From Cyclobacteriaceae bacterium (GTDB lineage: Bacteria > Bacteroidota > Bacteroidia > Cytophagales > Cyclobacteriaceae): a stretch of 64,000 nucleotides of DNA. The stretch spans positions 1,054,001-1,118,000 of the forward strand of contig JAIBBC010000001.1 in assembly GCA_019694875.1 (NCBI GenBank), in the 5' to 3' direction. Positions within the stretch are counted from its first letter, which is position 1, and the number at the start of each line of letters is the position of its first letter. A model generated the notes under the pieces. That model did not search any database, had not been told where the DNA came from, and saw only the letters and a program-made list of their open reading frames with translations. Made by a program: the position numbers and the translations under genes. Of the stretch, positions 50,680-59,896 are shown piece by piece.

Positions 50680-53194
50680 TTCCCTTTGTACGGTAAAATA
50701 TATCGAAATTGTCTTTAGTAATTACAAAGTAACTGAATTTATAGTTCTTCAATCCGCTGAGCGACTCACGTTTTTCGTTGAACGTTTTAAGATACTCCCG
50801 TGCAGGCTGAAGTCCGCTCAGATCCGATACCAGCGTGAGGGTATAAGTATCATTCAAAATCAGGTTACTGACTTTGAGTTTCCGATCGTTAAAGTTAACC
50901 GAGTTGAAGCGTTCAAGTTCGCGTGCTGCCGCGCCCTCGATGGCATCCTTCTTCTCCGAGATCAGCACAAAGAAGTGCGGCTCCTGTAATGACGGAATGT
51001 ATTGAATTCCTTTTTCCTTTTCCCGTTGCAGCGTGTATGCCCGTGAAGAATCAAGTAAACGCTGTGCATATTTGGCGAGATCACTGCCGCTGTATTCTTT
51101 AACAAAGTCTTCAAGCCGCAATTGATACTGACTGATGTTTTCAGTTTTACCTACCAGAAGAATAGAAAGCAACTTAAGATTTGGAGTGAACTCACTATTA
51201 GATGCCATCGTTAGTCCTTCCTGGATCAGGATGGCTGCGCTACCCAGATCACCAACTTCATAGTGTTCGTAGGCTTTTTTATAAATCAGCTTTTGCTGCT
51301 CCACGACCAAACCCGACTCCTGCAGGTAATTCGGATTAATAAGAATCTTCGCATACGATGATTCCGGATAATTTTTCTTCAGGTCATCGGCAAGCTGGTT
51401 TGCTTTTGCAGAATCGGTGTCTTTTAGAATGAGATAAAGTTTGTAAAGCGTTTCGGCACGATATTCTGTTTTGGGAAATCGTGTTAACAATGTTTCGTAT
51501 GACTTGATCGCATTGTCGGTTTCTTTTAAATCGAAGTAGTAGATGTTGCCCAAATTGAAGTACGCGTCTTCTATTTTGCCGTTGGCAATGGCTACCGTGG
51601 AATCAGTTAGTGGCAGCTCGCCCAGGATTCTGTCGAACTCAACTTTAACGGGATCTTTTGCAGCAACATTTTCAGTTGCTGTTGTTTGAGTAGTTTGGGT
51701 AGACGCGGTTTGATTGTTCTGTGACCGAACGGCTCCGGTGGATGCTCGACTTGATCTACGCCAGTTATCTGCCAGCGGAATGCCGCCCCAAATTCTGGTA
51801 AACTCTGTTTGCCCGAGCGCGACAGCAGTAGGGTTGCCAAAATACCAGTCTGGCAGGTCAAAAGATCCTTCATTGTTAACCGTGGTACTGACTTCGGAGA
51901 TGGCAACACGGGCTTTTTTAGGCTTTTTTGTCTTAATCTCAGGTTTTTTCTGGCTTTCCAGCACCGCGGCAATGTGCTTGCGAAGCGAGGCAGTATCCAT
52001 CTTGGCCATCACCAGCAAGCTATCCTGCCAGGCAATGGTATTCAGGTTTTTTACAAACTCGTTCAGGATCTTTTGCCGGGCTTGAATGGCTTTATAGTTT
52101 TCGTGGGTTGTGGGTAGTGAAGAGACTGCGCTATCGTAATATGCTTGTGAAAGCTGGAAGTTTTTTATGGTGTCGTAATAGATTTCACCCAGCCGCAGAT
52201 ATGCTTCGCCATCGATGAGCTTGTTTGATCCTTCGCGGACCGCGAGGTTATAATTAGCCATCGCTTCTTTCAGGTTGTGCTGCTTGAATTCAAACACACC
52301 CATTTCATAATAAATCTTGTCGCGGAAATCTTTATTCTTGGAGTCTTTCAGAAGTTTACGAAACGATTTGCGTGCGCTTGCAAGGTCTCGGCTTCTTGAT
52401 ATCTCGGCTACTTGCGCCATATACAGTCGCGCATAGAAATCAATTTCATATTCCGGATTAGTTGAAATTGTTTTCTTATAAAAGTTGAAGGCCTCTGCTT
52501 CAAGTCCGAGCTCCTGGTAAACCTGCCCGATGATGAAATAAATCCTTCCCCTGCGATCGCCTTTTTTGAGAAGCGGAATTGCTTTGGTCAGGTTACGCAC
52601 CATGTAATCGTAGTTCTTTCTCTTTTGAAAGTAGTGTGCGCGCTGCAGGTAGAAATTTTTCTGATTGGTTTTGTTGAGTTCTTCTTTCTCCAAAAAATCA
52701 AAAGCAGCTACTGCGTTGTTGAACTCGTCATGTTCGGTAAAGGTTCGCGCAAGCTGAATGATTGCCTCGTGCCGGGCATCCGGGTTTTTACTTTTGGTGT
52801 TAACGTACTTAAATGTTTGAATTGCATTACCCCAGTCGAGGCTAAGCAGACGAGCCTTACCCACCATGATATAGGAGTCGTCAACCCATTTGCTGTTCGG
52901 GTGTCGCTGAATGGCCAGCGAAGCCATTTTAATTGCCTCCTGAATTTCTTTGTCATAGCCTTTGGCGCGCGTTGAATCGAGTGGCGGATACAACAGAAGA
53001 ATTTCGTTGTAGTCGTCAATGTGCGCTTTCAGGTTATCTTTTTCAATTTTGGTGACTTCCTCTTTCGCGTACCAGTAACCATTAAAGTGAGCTGTGGTAT
53101 TATGAAAAGCCTTACTGGTAACCGTGTTCGATTGTGACGAACAGCCCGCCAGAAAAAGAGTACAAATCCCGATATAAAAAACCGCTTTTTTCAA
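50627..53194 (-). CDS. TPR lipoprotein SprE/PorW-like (T9SS accessory)
   Basis: This 855-residue lipoprotein has its lipobox Cys at residue 18 (LFLAGC). It opens with the SprE/PorW signature (SKAFHNTTAHFNGYWYAKEEV) and continues as a long TPR array (AARTFTEHDEF-type repeats; IYFIIGQVYQELGLEAEAFNFYKK; AYFNLGNIYYFDLKETDNAIKSYE), with a Gln/Thr/Ser-rich linker about halfway. SprE is needed for gliding and type IX secretion in Flavobacterium, and PorW links parts of the system in Porphyromonas. The gene overlaps the downstream PBP gene by 53 bases. The name is a family inference. Confidence 0.87.
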   Translation of the reverse strand: MKKAVFYIGICTLFLAGCSSQSNTVTSKAFHNTTAHFNGYWYAKEEVTKIEKDNLKAHIDDYNEILLLYPPLDSTRAKGYDKEIQEAIKMASLAIQRHPNSKWVDDSYIMVGKARLLSLDWGNAIQTFKYVNTKSKNPDARHEAIIQLARTFTEHDEFNNAVAAFDFLEKEELNKTNQKNFYLQRAHYFQKRKNYDYMVRNLTKAIPLLKKGDRRGRIYFIIGQVYQELGLEAEAFNFYKKTISTNPEYEIDFYARLYMAQVAEISRSRDLASARKSFRKLLKDSKNKDFRDKIYYEMGVFEFKQHNLKEAMANYNLAVREGSNKLIDGEAYLRLGEIYYDTIKNFQLSQAYYDSAVSSLPTTHENYKAIQARQKILNEFVKNLNTIAWQDSLLVMAKMDTASLRKHIAAVLESQKKPEIKTKKPKKARVAISEVSTTVNNEGSFDLPDWYFGNPTAVALGQTEFTRIWGGIPLADNWRRSSRASTGAVRSQNNQTASTQTTQTTATENVAAKDPVKVEFDRILGELPLTDSTVAIANGKIEDAYFNLGNIYYFDLKETDNAIKSYETLLTRFPKTEYRAETLYKLYLILKDTDSAKANQLADDLKKNYPESSYAKILINPNYLQESGLVVEQQKLIYKKAYEHYEVGDLGSAAILIQEGLTMASNSEFTPNLKLLSILLVGKTENISQYQLRLEDFVKEYSGSDLAKYAQRLLDSSRAYTLQREKEKGIQYIPSLQEPHFFVLISEKKDAIEGAAARELERFNSVNFNDRKLKVSNLILNDTYTLTLVSDLSGLQPAREYLKTFNEKRESLSGLKNYKFSYFVITKDNFDIFYRTKGIDEYTRFFEKNYNSQNP

Positions 53195-53291
53195 TTAAAC
53201 CGGATTAACGAAGACTAAACGTAAAAATCATATATTCAATATTTTAATCGGCCAGAATATCTAATTTTACCCCCCAAAAATAGCGCGATTT

Positions 53292-54153
53292 GAAGCCTAA
53301 AAAAACCATATCGAACTGGCTCACTAACCGGTACCAGCTCGTTATCCGGAATGAGGAGAACTTCGCTGAGAAAACAAGCGTAGGGTTTACCTATTCGAAG
53401 GTAATCCTTTTTTCGGTGATCCTGTTTTCAGTGATTTTCATCATCAGCCTGTTTCTTTCCAAAACACTACTGGCAAAATGGTTTGATCCGCGACATGCGC
53501 AAATCGAAATGAATCGTCAGCTTGTTCAGCTAAAAGATCAATTTGATTCGCTATCGGTAGAAGTTGAACGCAAGGATCAGTTTATCCTGAACTTTCAACG
53601 TGTGTTAAGTGGCGATACCAGTGAGTTTAAAGATCCTGCGGAGATTATGAATGCCGAACCCAGGCAAAACATGAAACCCGCTGAAAATAAAACTGAGCCA
53701 ACCGATACAACATTCCGCAAAGAATTTGAAAAGTCCGATTTATCATTGGTGTCATTAACAAGTGTAAAGTATCGCGAGTTACAGGAGACATTTTTCTTTT
53801 CGCCCATCACAGGATTTATTTCTGATCACTATAACATGAAGCGTGGCCACTACGGAGTTGACGTGGTTGCCAAAACAAACGAAGCTGTGAAGAATGTTGC
53901 CGATGGCTCGGTGGTCTTTGCCTCGTGGACACAAGATGCCGGATATGTAATCATGATTCAGCATCGCGGTAACCTGATCTCGGTATACAAGCACAACGCG
54001 GAACTCTTGAAAAAAGTCGGTACATTTGTTAACGCAGGAGAAATCATTTCTATTGTTGGCAATAGCGGTGAAATGACAGACGGACCACACCTGCATTTTG
54101 AACTGTGGTACAATGGAAATCCGCTTAATCCGGAGGAATTTGTAACATTTTAA
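53292..54153 (+). CDS. M23 peptidase with coiled-coil linker
   Basis: About 286 residues follow the start, taken as the TTG at 53290-53292 read as Met; no ATG fits better. A short cytoplasmic start precedes one membrane helix (VILFSVILFSVIFIISLFL), then a coiled-coil segment (about 75-100) and a C-terminal M23 domain with HYGVD and GPHLHFELW, the canonical zinc motif. It is a membrane-anchored peptidoglycan endopeptidase. It is 10 bases upstream of the bactofilin gene, the same M23-bactofilin pairing that shapes cells in several bacteria. It is divergent from the sprE-like gene. Confidence 0.9.
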
Positions 54154-54162
54154 CGTTTAGAC

Positions 54163-54600
54163 ATGCTTACTTCAAAAGAACAAAAACGAGTAGCTGAAGA
54201 GATTAGCAACTCAAGCAACACGATCGGAAAAGGCACCGTACTCGAAGGAAACATCGAGACTTACGGTAACATCCGGATTGAAGGCAAGGTGATTGGCAAT
54301 GTGAAGTCAAAATCAAAGGTTGCGCTTGGCAACTCTTCGAATATCCAGGGAAACATCACTGCGCAGAATGCAGACATCGAAGGCGAAGTGAAAGGCAAAA
54401 TTGAAATTTCTGAGTTACTCGTGCTCAAAGCAACAGCCATCATCAATGGCGATATCGTAACCGGCAAACTCGTTGTTGAACCGGGTGCGGTATTCAACGG
54501 AAGCTGCCGCATGGGAGCTGCTGTAAAAGACATTAAAACCGGTGATGCCAGCCTGCCGTCACGCTCTTTCAATCCTACCCAGGAAGTAAAAGTTAATTAA
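54163..54600 (+). CDS. Bactofilin
   Basis: This 145-residue cytoskeletal protein has the bactofilin right-handed beta-helix (about 22-120), with repeated short strands (IGKGTVLEGNIETYGNIRIEG, VIGNVKSKSKVALGNSSNIQGNI). Unstructured ends flank it. Bactofilins polymerise without nucleotide and place cell-wall enzymes at specific spots; the M23 gene directly upstream is the probable partner. A 12-base gap separates it from the thioredoxin-like gene. Confidence 0.92.
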   Translation: MLTSKEQKRVAEEISNSSNTIGKGTVLEGNIETYGNIRIEGKVIGNVKSKSKVALGNSSNIQGNITAQNADIEGEVKGKIEISELLVLKATAIINGDIVTGKLVVEPGAVFNGSCRMGAAVKDIKTGDASLPSRSFNPTQEVKVN

Positions 54601-54611
54601 ACAGCCGCGGC

Positions 54612-55121
54612 ATGAGAAAACTTTGCCTGCAATTGATGTTTATAGTTGGCGTGTGTTCACTTGCGGTTGCGCAGGAGAAAGAAAAACCCAATCTGTACAA
54701 TCCTTCGGCAGATGCAAAAGCAGACATTGCGGCTGCAGTAAAAAAGGCTGCAGCTGAAAACAAGCACGTGATTTTGCAACTTGGCGGCAACTGGTGCAGC
54801 TGGTGCATTCTGTATAATAATCTTGTGACTACGAATGATACGCTTAAGACGTACATCGCGAACAACTATGTAACCGTGCACGTGAATTATAGTCAGGAGA
54901 ATTTTAATGATGAAGTTTTTAAATCTCTTGGTTTTCCGCAGCGTTTCGGGTTTCCCGTTTTTGTGATTCTGGATGGCAAGGGCAATCGTCTGCACACCCA
55001 AAACAGCGCATACCTCGAAAAAGGAAAGGGACACGATCCAGATAAAGTGCTTGAATTTCTAACGCAATGGTCTCCTTCAAGCCTTGACCCCAAAAACTAC
55101 CGGCCCATTGGCAAGTACTGA
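54612..55121 (+). CDS. Exported thioredoxin-like protein
   Basis: This 169-residue protein has a signal peptide ending AVAQ and a thioredoxin fold with active site C-S-W-C (GGNWCSWCILYNNLV). A cis-Pro region (FPVFVILD) follows. It resembles the thioredoxin-7/DUF255-type exported proteins rather than DsbA. A role in periplasmic thiol reduction is likely, and DsbD (956-3064) could supply electrons. The stop is 2 bases before the AtpZ start, suggesting one mRNA with the bactofilin and ATP-synthase accessory genes. Confidence 0.88.
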   Translation: MRKLCLQLMFIVGVCSLAVAQEKEKPNLYNPSADAKADIAAAVKKAAAENKHVILQLGGNWCSWCILYNNLVTTNDTLKTYIANNYVTVHVNYSQENFNDEVFKSLGFPQRFGFPVFVILDGKGNRLHTQNSAYLEKGKGHDPDKVLEFLTQWSPSSLDPKNYRPIGKY

Positions 55122-55123
55122 TC

Positions 55124-55348
55124 ATGACCGAACAGGAAAAGGAGAAAGTTAAAAAGGGGGCCAATTCTTATCTTAAATGGAGCGGCCTCGCTTTTCAGCT
55201 TTTGGGCGGCATCGGACTTTTCGGTTGGCTCGGATATAAGTTAGATAATTACCTGGGGCTTTCTTTTCCGGTATTTATGCTGGTATTCGGGTTCCTGGTA
55301 TTTATCGGCATCATGTACCAGGTTTATCAGTCTGTAAAAAATCAATAA
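55124..55348 (+). CDS. AtpZ/AtpI-family ATP synthase accessory protein
   Basis: This 74-residue protein has two transmembrane helices (LAFQLLGGIGLFGWLGYKLD and VFMLVFGFLVFIGIMYQVY) in the AtpZ/AtpI layout. Such proteins help to assemble the c-ring or bring magnesium to the membrane during F1Fo assembly. The gene lies directly upstream of the atp genes, which supports the call. It begins 2 bases after the thioredoxin-like stop. Confidence 0.85.
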   Translation: MTEQEKEKVKKGANSYLKWSGLAFQLLGGIGLFGWLGYKLDNYLGLSFPVFMLVFGFLVFIGIMYQVYQSVKNQ

Positions 55349-55353
55349 CATCA

Positions 55354-55719
55354 TTGATCAGGTTCATCATCGCGTCAGTTATTGTTGCCGCTGCATTTGC
55401 TGCGGGCGGCAGCTTCGCTTTTGACACCAAACCCTTGTTTTTCTATCAAACAATCGGATTACTGTTCATCAGCACGGTCGGACTTTACAAAGTTCTGGTG
55501 GATATGAAGCGAGACAGGCCGGAATACTTTGTACAAATCTATCTCGCAACACTCGGAATCAAGCTAATTGCGTATGCTGCCTACCTTGTTTTTATGGTAA
55601 AACGGCAATCCGAAATGGCCGTTGAAAATGTGGTATTTTTTATAATCGGATACGTCATTTTTACGGCTCTTGAAACGGTGTTTTTATACCGGTTTGTGCA
55701 ACAGGCTGACAAACCCTGA
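55354..55719 (+). CDS. Small multi-pass membrane protein (AtpI-like position)
   Basis: This 121-residue protein has four hydrophobic helices. It starts at TTG 55354, 5 bases after the AtpZ stop; no ATG is near. Family assignment by sequence is weak. The place between atpZ and atpB corresponds to atpI-type genes in other bacteria, so I infer an ATP-synthase assembly role. The basic loop MKRDRPEYF lies between helices 2 and 3. Confidence 0.65.
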   Translation: MIRFIIASVIVAAAFAAGGSFAFDTKPLFFYQTIGLLFISTVGLYKVLVDMKRDRPEYFVQIYLATLGIKLIAYAAYLVFMVKRQSEMAVENVVFFIIGYVIFTALETVFLYRFVQQADKP

Positions 55720-55747
55720 AAACGGGAAAAAAGCAGGGAAAAATTTC

Positions 55748-55774
55748 TTGGTGATCTGCAAATTAATACCTTTG
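55748..55774 (+). promoter_or_regulatory. Promoter for the atpB-atpG operon
   Basis: TTG (55748-55750), 16 bases, then TACCTTTG (55767-55774), an exact TAnnTTTG match. The ATG of atpB is 35 bases further, at 55810. This gives the six structural genes a promoter separate from the accessory genes. Confidence 0.5.
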
Positions 55775-55809
55775 CGGTCGGATTTTTCCACCCTGTAAAA
55801 TCATCTAAA

Positions 55810-56856
55810 ATGAGCCTTTTCTCAAGCAAATTCAGCAAAATTGTACCGTTTTTCATCGCGCTGTTTTTTGCTGGAATTTTAGCTTTTGGTCAGGAGCATG
55901 AGCAGTCCGTAGCTGTCGACAGCGCAGCAAAAAGTGAGGCTGAGAGTTTTAATGCCAGCGAGGTGATTTTGCATCACGTACTCGATGACCATGTTTGGCA
56001 TTTTTGGGATGGTCACCATGGCACCTTGTTCCTGCCCGTAATTGTTTATTCATCAGAACGCGGATTGGAAACTTTTTCCTCCCGAAATTTCTATGATGAG
56101 CATCACAACGTAATTGTATATAATGGCTATACGCTGGAGCATGGCCATATTTACCTTAACGGCTCCCGCGTGTTCGATGTATCGATCACGAAGAATGTTG
56201 CAATGCTGTTTATCACCGCGGCACTGCTGATGGTTGTCTTTCTGGCGGTAGCCCGTGGCTACAAGAAAAATGCCGGCAAAGCACCAAAAGGTATCCAATC
56301 GTTTTTTGAACCCATTATCGTTTTCATCCGCGATGAAATTGTAAAGCCGAACATCGGCCCTCATTACGAAAAATATTTCCCTTACCTGTTAACCCTCTTC
56401 TTCTTTATCCTTTTTGGAAATCTTTTGGGGTTGGTTCCGGGGTCAGCAAACCTTACGGGTAATATTGCAGTAACTCTTACCCTCGCGGTTTTGACCTTTA
56501 TTCTTACTAATGTCAGTGGCAACAAAGCTTACTGGGGACATATCTTCTGGACTCCGGGCGTTCCGCTTCCATTGCGAATCATTATTCTTCCGGTGGAACT
56601 TATCGGAATCTTTACCAAGCCGATTTCATTAACGGTACGTTTGTTTGTGGCGATAACGGCCGGTCACATCGTGTTATTAAGCTTGATCTGTCTCGCGTTT
56701 ATTTTTCATAGCGTGGTTGTTGGCGGGGTATCGAGTCTGATTGTATTATTCATTAACCTGATTGAATTACTGGTTGCCGGGATTCAGGCGTATGTTTTCA
56801 CCCTTTTTACTTCACTGTACATCGGGCAAGCAACTGCTGATCACGACCATCATTAA
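55810..56856 (+). CDS. atpB: ATP synthase Fo subunit a
   Basis: This 348-residue inner-membrane subunit forms the two proton half-channels against the c-ring. The essential Arg sits in LTVRLFVAITAGH. The N-terminus has a signal-like helix ending AFGQ and an unusually long extracytoplasmic region (about 25-130) with many His residues (LHHVLDDHVWHFWDGHH; DEHH; EHGH), then five to six helices. E. coli subunit a is about 270 residues. The long N-terminus is, as far as I recall, common in Bacteroidota. It is first in the atpBEFHAG run. Confidence 0.93.
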   Translation: MSLFSSKFSKIVPFFIALFFAGILAFGQEHEQSVAVDSAAKSEAESFNASEVILHHVLDDHVWHFWDGHHGTLFLPVIVYSSERGLETFSSRNFYDEHHNVIVYNGYTLEHGHIYLNGSRVFDVSITKNVAMLFITAALLMVVFLAVARGYKKNAGKAPKGIQSFFEPIIVFIRDEIVKPNIGPHYEKYFPYLLTLFFFILFGNLLGLVPGSANLTGNIAVTLTLAVLTFILTNVSGNKAYWGHIFWTPGVPLPLRIIILPVELIGIFTKPISLTVRLFVAITAGHIVLLSLICLAFIFHSVVVGGVSSLIVLFINLIELLVAGIQAYVFTLFTSLYIGQATADHDHH

Positions 56857-56898
56857 AGATTTCCCGACTGAACTTGTCAGAAGGGTTGTTTTACTTAA

Positions 56899-57156
<258 letters not shown>

Positions 57157-57166
57157 TAAAGTCTTT

Positions 57167-57205
57167 GAAACTTGTTCGGACATTAGGTCCGGGCAAGTTT
57201 CTTTT
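57167..57205 (+). terminator. Terminator-like hairpin between atpE and atpF
   Basis: gaaacttg pairs with caagtttc (57167-57174 with 57194-57201) around an inner stem cggac/gtccg, followed by TTTT. It is a good intrinsic terminator shape inside the operon. Leaky termination or 3'-end protection would raise atpE mRNA relative to the downstream genes. Confidence 0.6.
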
Positions 57206-57236
57206 AATTGACATTAAACATTAGAAACATTTTAAT

Positions 57237-57731
57237 ATGGATCTTTTAATACCTGGCGAAGGACTTATCATTTGGCAACTGATCGTGTTTGTTGCACTCG
57301 TTTTCCTGCTGAGCAAGCTCGCCTGGAAACCGATCATCAACTCACTCAAAGAGCGTGAAGAATCAATTCAGAACGCACTTAACACGGCTGAACGTGCTCG
57401 TGCTGAAATGGCACAGCTGAAGTCAGACAACGAGAAGTTGCTGAAGGAAGCCCGCGAAGAGCGTGACAAGATGCTGAAAGAAGCCCGCGAGGTAGCGAAC
57501 CGCATGAAAGACGAGGCTCAGACAGATGCAAAAAAGGCAGCTGACAAAATTCTCGCAGAAGCGCGTGCAGCGATCAATGTGGAAAAAGAAGCCGCTATGC
57601 GCGATGTAAAAGCTCAGGTGGCTTTGTTCTCCCTTGAAGTTGCCGAGAAGCTGATGAAGAAAAACCTTTCTTCCGATAAAGAACAGAAGAACCTGGTGGA
57701 AGGATACATCAAAGATCTAAAACTGAACTAA
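57237..57731 (+). CDS. atpF: ATP synthase Fo subunit b
   Basis: This 164-residue stator subunit has an N-terminal membrane helix (LIIWQLIVFVALVFLLSKLAW) and a long charged helix rich in Ala, Glu, Lys and Arg that forms the peripheral stalk coiled coil (EREESIQNALNTAERARAEM). Length is usual. It lies between the hairpin and atpH, whose start is 3 bases after the stop. Confidence 0.95.
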   Translation: MDLLIPGEGLIIWQLIVFVALVFLLSKLAWKPIINSLKEREESIQNALNTAERARAEMAQLKSDNEKLLKEAREERDKMLKEAREVANRMKDEAQTDAKKAADKILAEARAAINVEKEAAMRDVKAQVALFSLEVAEKLMKKNLSSDKEQKNLVEGYIKDLKLN

Positions 57732-57734
57732 GCG

Positions 57735-58295
57735 ATGGCCGAAACACGGGTAGCATCACGATACGTTAAATCCCTGCTTGGCCTGGCAGTTGAGCAAAAT
57801 GCGCTTGATCAGGTTCATCAGGACATGGTTAGCTTTTCCAAACTTGTAAAAGAGAACCGTGAGTTTGCCCTGATGCTGCGTAATCCCATTATCAAGCACG
57901 ACAAAAAGCGTGACATTCTTGAGAAGATTTTTAAAGGCAAAGTAAACAAGCTTACACTCGCGATTTTCGACATCATTACCAGCAAGAACCGCGAACCGCT
58001 TTTGCCTGCTATCGCGGAAGAATTCCATCACGCTTATAACGTTTATAAGAACATTGGCGAAGCAACCGTTACCACGGCTGTTCCGCTGGATGGACACCTC
58101 AGAGCTGAAATCGAAAAGATCGTTCAAAAACTCAGCGATAAGAAGGAAGTTGAGATCAAAGAAAAAGTTGATCCTGAAATGATCGGGGGATTCGTGCTGA
58201 ATGTTGGCGACCGTCAGGTTGATGCGTCCATTAAAAATAAATTGAAAGCGCTGAAGGTGAAGTTCAGCGAAAATCCATACGTAAAAGAATTCTAA
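57735..58295 (+). CDS. atpH: ATP synthase F1 subunit delta
   Basis: This 186-residue subunit joins the peripheral stalk to the F1 head. The N-terminal helical domain starts [17 protein letters not shown]. The C-terminal domain holds the OSCP/delta signature ([24 protein letters not shown]). Length is normal. Atp gene order (F-H-A-G) supports the identity. Confidence 0.95.
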   Translation: MAETRVASRYVKSLLGLAVEQNALDQVHQDMVSFSKLVKENREFALMLRNPIIKHDKKRDILEKIFKGKVNKLTLAIFDIITSKNREPLLPAIAEEFHHAYNVYKNIGEATVTTAVPLDGHLRAEIEKIVQKLSDKKEVEIKEKVDPEMIGGFVLNVGDRQVDASIKNKLKALKVKFSENPYVKEF

Positions 58296-58314
58296 CGACT
58301 ACAACATAAAGGTT

Positions 58315-59889
58315 ATGGCAGAAATTAAACCAGAAGAAGTATCAGCAATATTACGCGAACAACTTTCGCAAAGCCGCACCAGCGCACAACTGGAAGAAGT
58401 AGGAACGGTGCTTACCATCGGTGACGGTGTGGCGCGTATCTACGGTCTTACACAGGCGCAGGCAGGTGAGCTCTTGGTTTTTGAAAACGGACTGAAGGCG
58501 CTCGTACTGAATCTTGAAGAAGATAACGTAGGTGCCGTACTCCTCGGTGAATCGAAAGGTATTCGCGAAGGCGATACAGTAAAACGTACCGGTCAGATCG
58601 GTTCTATCAAAGCCGGTGACGGTATGCTGGGCCGTGTAGTGGATACACTCGGTGAGCCCGTGGATGGTAAAGGACCTATCAAGGGCGAGCTGTATGAGAT
58701 GCCGCTCGAGCGTAAAGCTCCCGGGGTAATCTTCCGTCAACCCGTAAACGAACCGCTTCAAACCGGTATCAAAGCGATCGACTCAATGATTCCGATTGGT
58801 CGCGGTCAGCGTGAATTGATCATCGGTGACCGTCAGACTGGTAAAACAGCCGTGGCGATCGATACCATCATCAACCAAAAAGAATTTTACGATAAAGGTC
58901 AGCCGGTATATTGTATTTATGTAGCGGTTGGTCAGAAAGCATCAACGGTTGCTGCGGTAACTGCTGAACTTGAAAAAGCAGGTGCGCTTCCGTATACTGT
59001 GATTGTAATGGCATCGGCATCCGATCCGGCTCCGCTTCAGTTCTTTGCACCGTTCACGGGTGCAGCGATTGGGGAATTCTTCCGCGACACTGGCCGCCCT
59101 GCGTTGGTTATCTACGATGACCTTTCCAAGCAAGCTGTTGCTTACCGTGAAGTGTCGTTGCTGTTGAGAAGACCTCCTGGCCGCGAAGCGTATCCTGGAG
59201 ACGTGTTCTACCTGCACTCTCGTTTGCTTGAGCGTGCTGCGAAGATCATCAACAACGATTCGATTGCCAAAAACATGAACGACCTTCCGCCTTCGCTGAA
59301 GAGCCTGGTGAAAGGTGGCGGATCACTGACTGCACTTCCGATTATTGAAACTCAGGCAGGTGACGTATCGGCTTACATTCCTACAAACGTAATCTCGATC
59401 ACGGATGGTCAGATCTTTCTGGAAACAAACTTGTTCAACTCGGGTATCCGCCCTGCGATTAACGTAGGTATCTCGGTATCACGCGTAGGAGGTTCTGCAC
59501 AGATTAAATCGATGAAGAAAGTAGCCGGTACCTTAAAGCTTGATCAGGCTCAGTTCCGCGAACTTGAAGCGTTTGCGAAATTCGGTTCGGACCTCGATGC
59601 GGCTACCAAACTTACCATCGAACGTGGTAGAAGAAACCAGGAAATTTTGAAGCAAGATCAGTATGCACCTGTTTCGGTTGAGCAGCAGGTTGCCATCATC
59701 ACGGCTTCAACGCGCGGATTCATGGATAACGTGCCGGTTAACAAAGTGCGTGAATTTGAAAAAGAATTTGCTTCCGTTATGAATGGTGCACACCGCCAGA
59801 TATTGGATAATCTCCGTGCCGGTAAGTTCGAAGATGCAGACGTTGCAACCATAAAGAAAGTAGCAACCGATTTAGCAGCAAGATATTAA
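58315..59889 (+). CDS. atpA: ATP synthase F1 subunit alpha
   Basis: This 524-residue subunit binds non-catalytic nucleotide in F1. Walker A GDRQTGKT is at 171-178, the hydrophobic Walker B is in [10 protein letters not shown], and the family signature [21 protein letters not shown] is present. Full length with no change at key residues. It begins 19 bases after atpH and is followed 7 bases later by atpG. Confidence 0.98.
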   Translation: MAEIKPEEVSAILREQLSQSRTSAQLEEVGTVLTIGDGVARIYGLTQAQAGELLVFENGLKALVLNLEEDNVGAVLLGESKGIREGDTVKRTGQIGSIKAGDGMLGRVVDTLGEPVDGKGPIKGELYEMPLERKAPGVIFRQPVNEPLQTGIKAIDSMIPIGRGQRELIIGDRQTGKTAVAIDTIINQKEFYDKGQPVYCIYVAVGQKASTVAAVTAELEKAGALPYTVIVMASASDPAPLQFFAPFTGAAIGEFFRDTGRPALVIYDDLSKQAVAYREVSLLLRRPPGREAYPGDVFYLHSRLLERAAKIINNDSIAKNMNDLPPSLKSLVKGGGSLTALPIIETQAGDVSAYIPTNVISITDGQIFLETNLFNSGIRPAINVGISVSRVGGSAQIKSMKKVAGTLKLDQAQFRELEAFAKFGSDLDAATKLTIERGRRNQEILKQDQYAPVSVEQQVAIITASTRGFMDNVPVNKVREFEKEFASVMNGAHRQILDNLRAGKFEDADVATIKKVATDLAARY

Positions 59890-59896
59890 TTGACGT

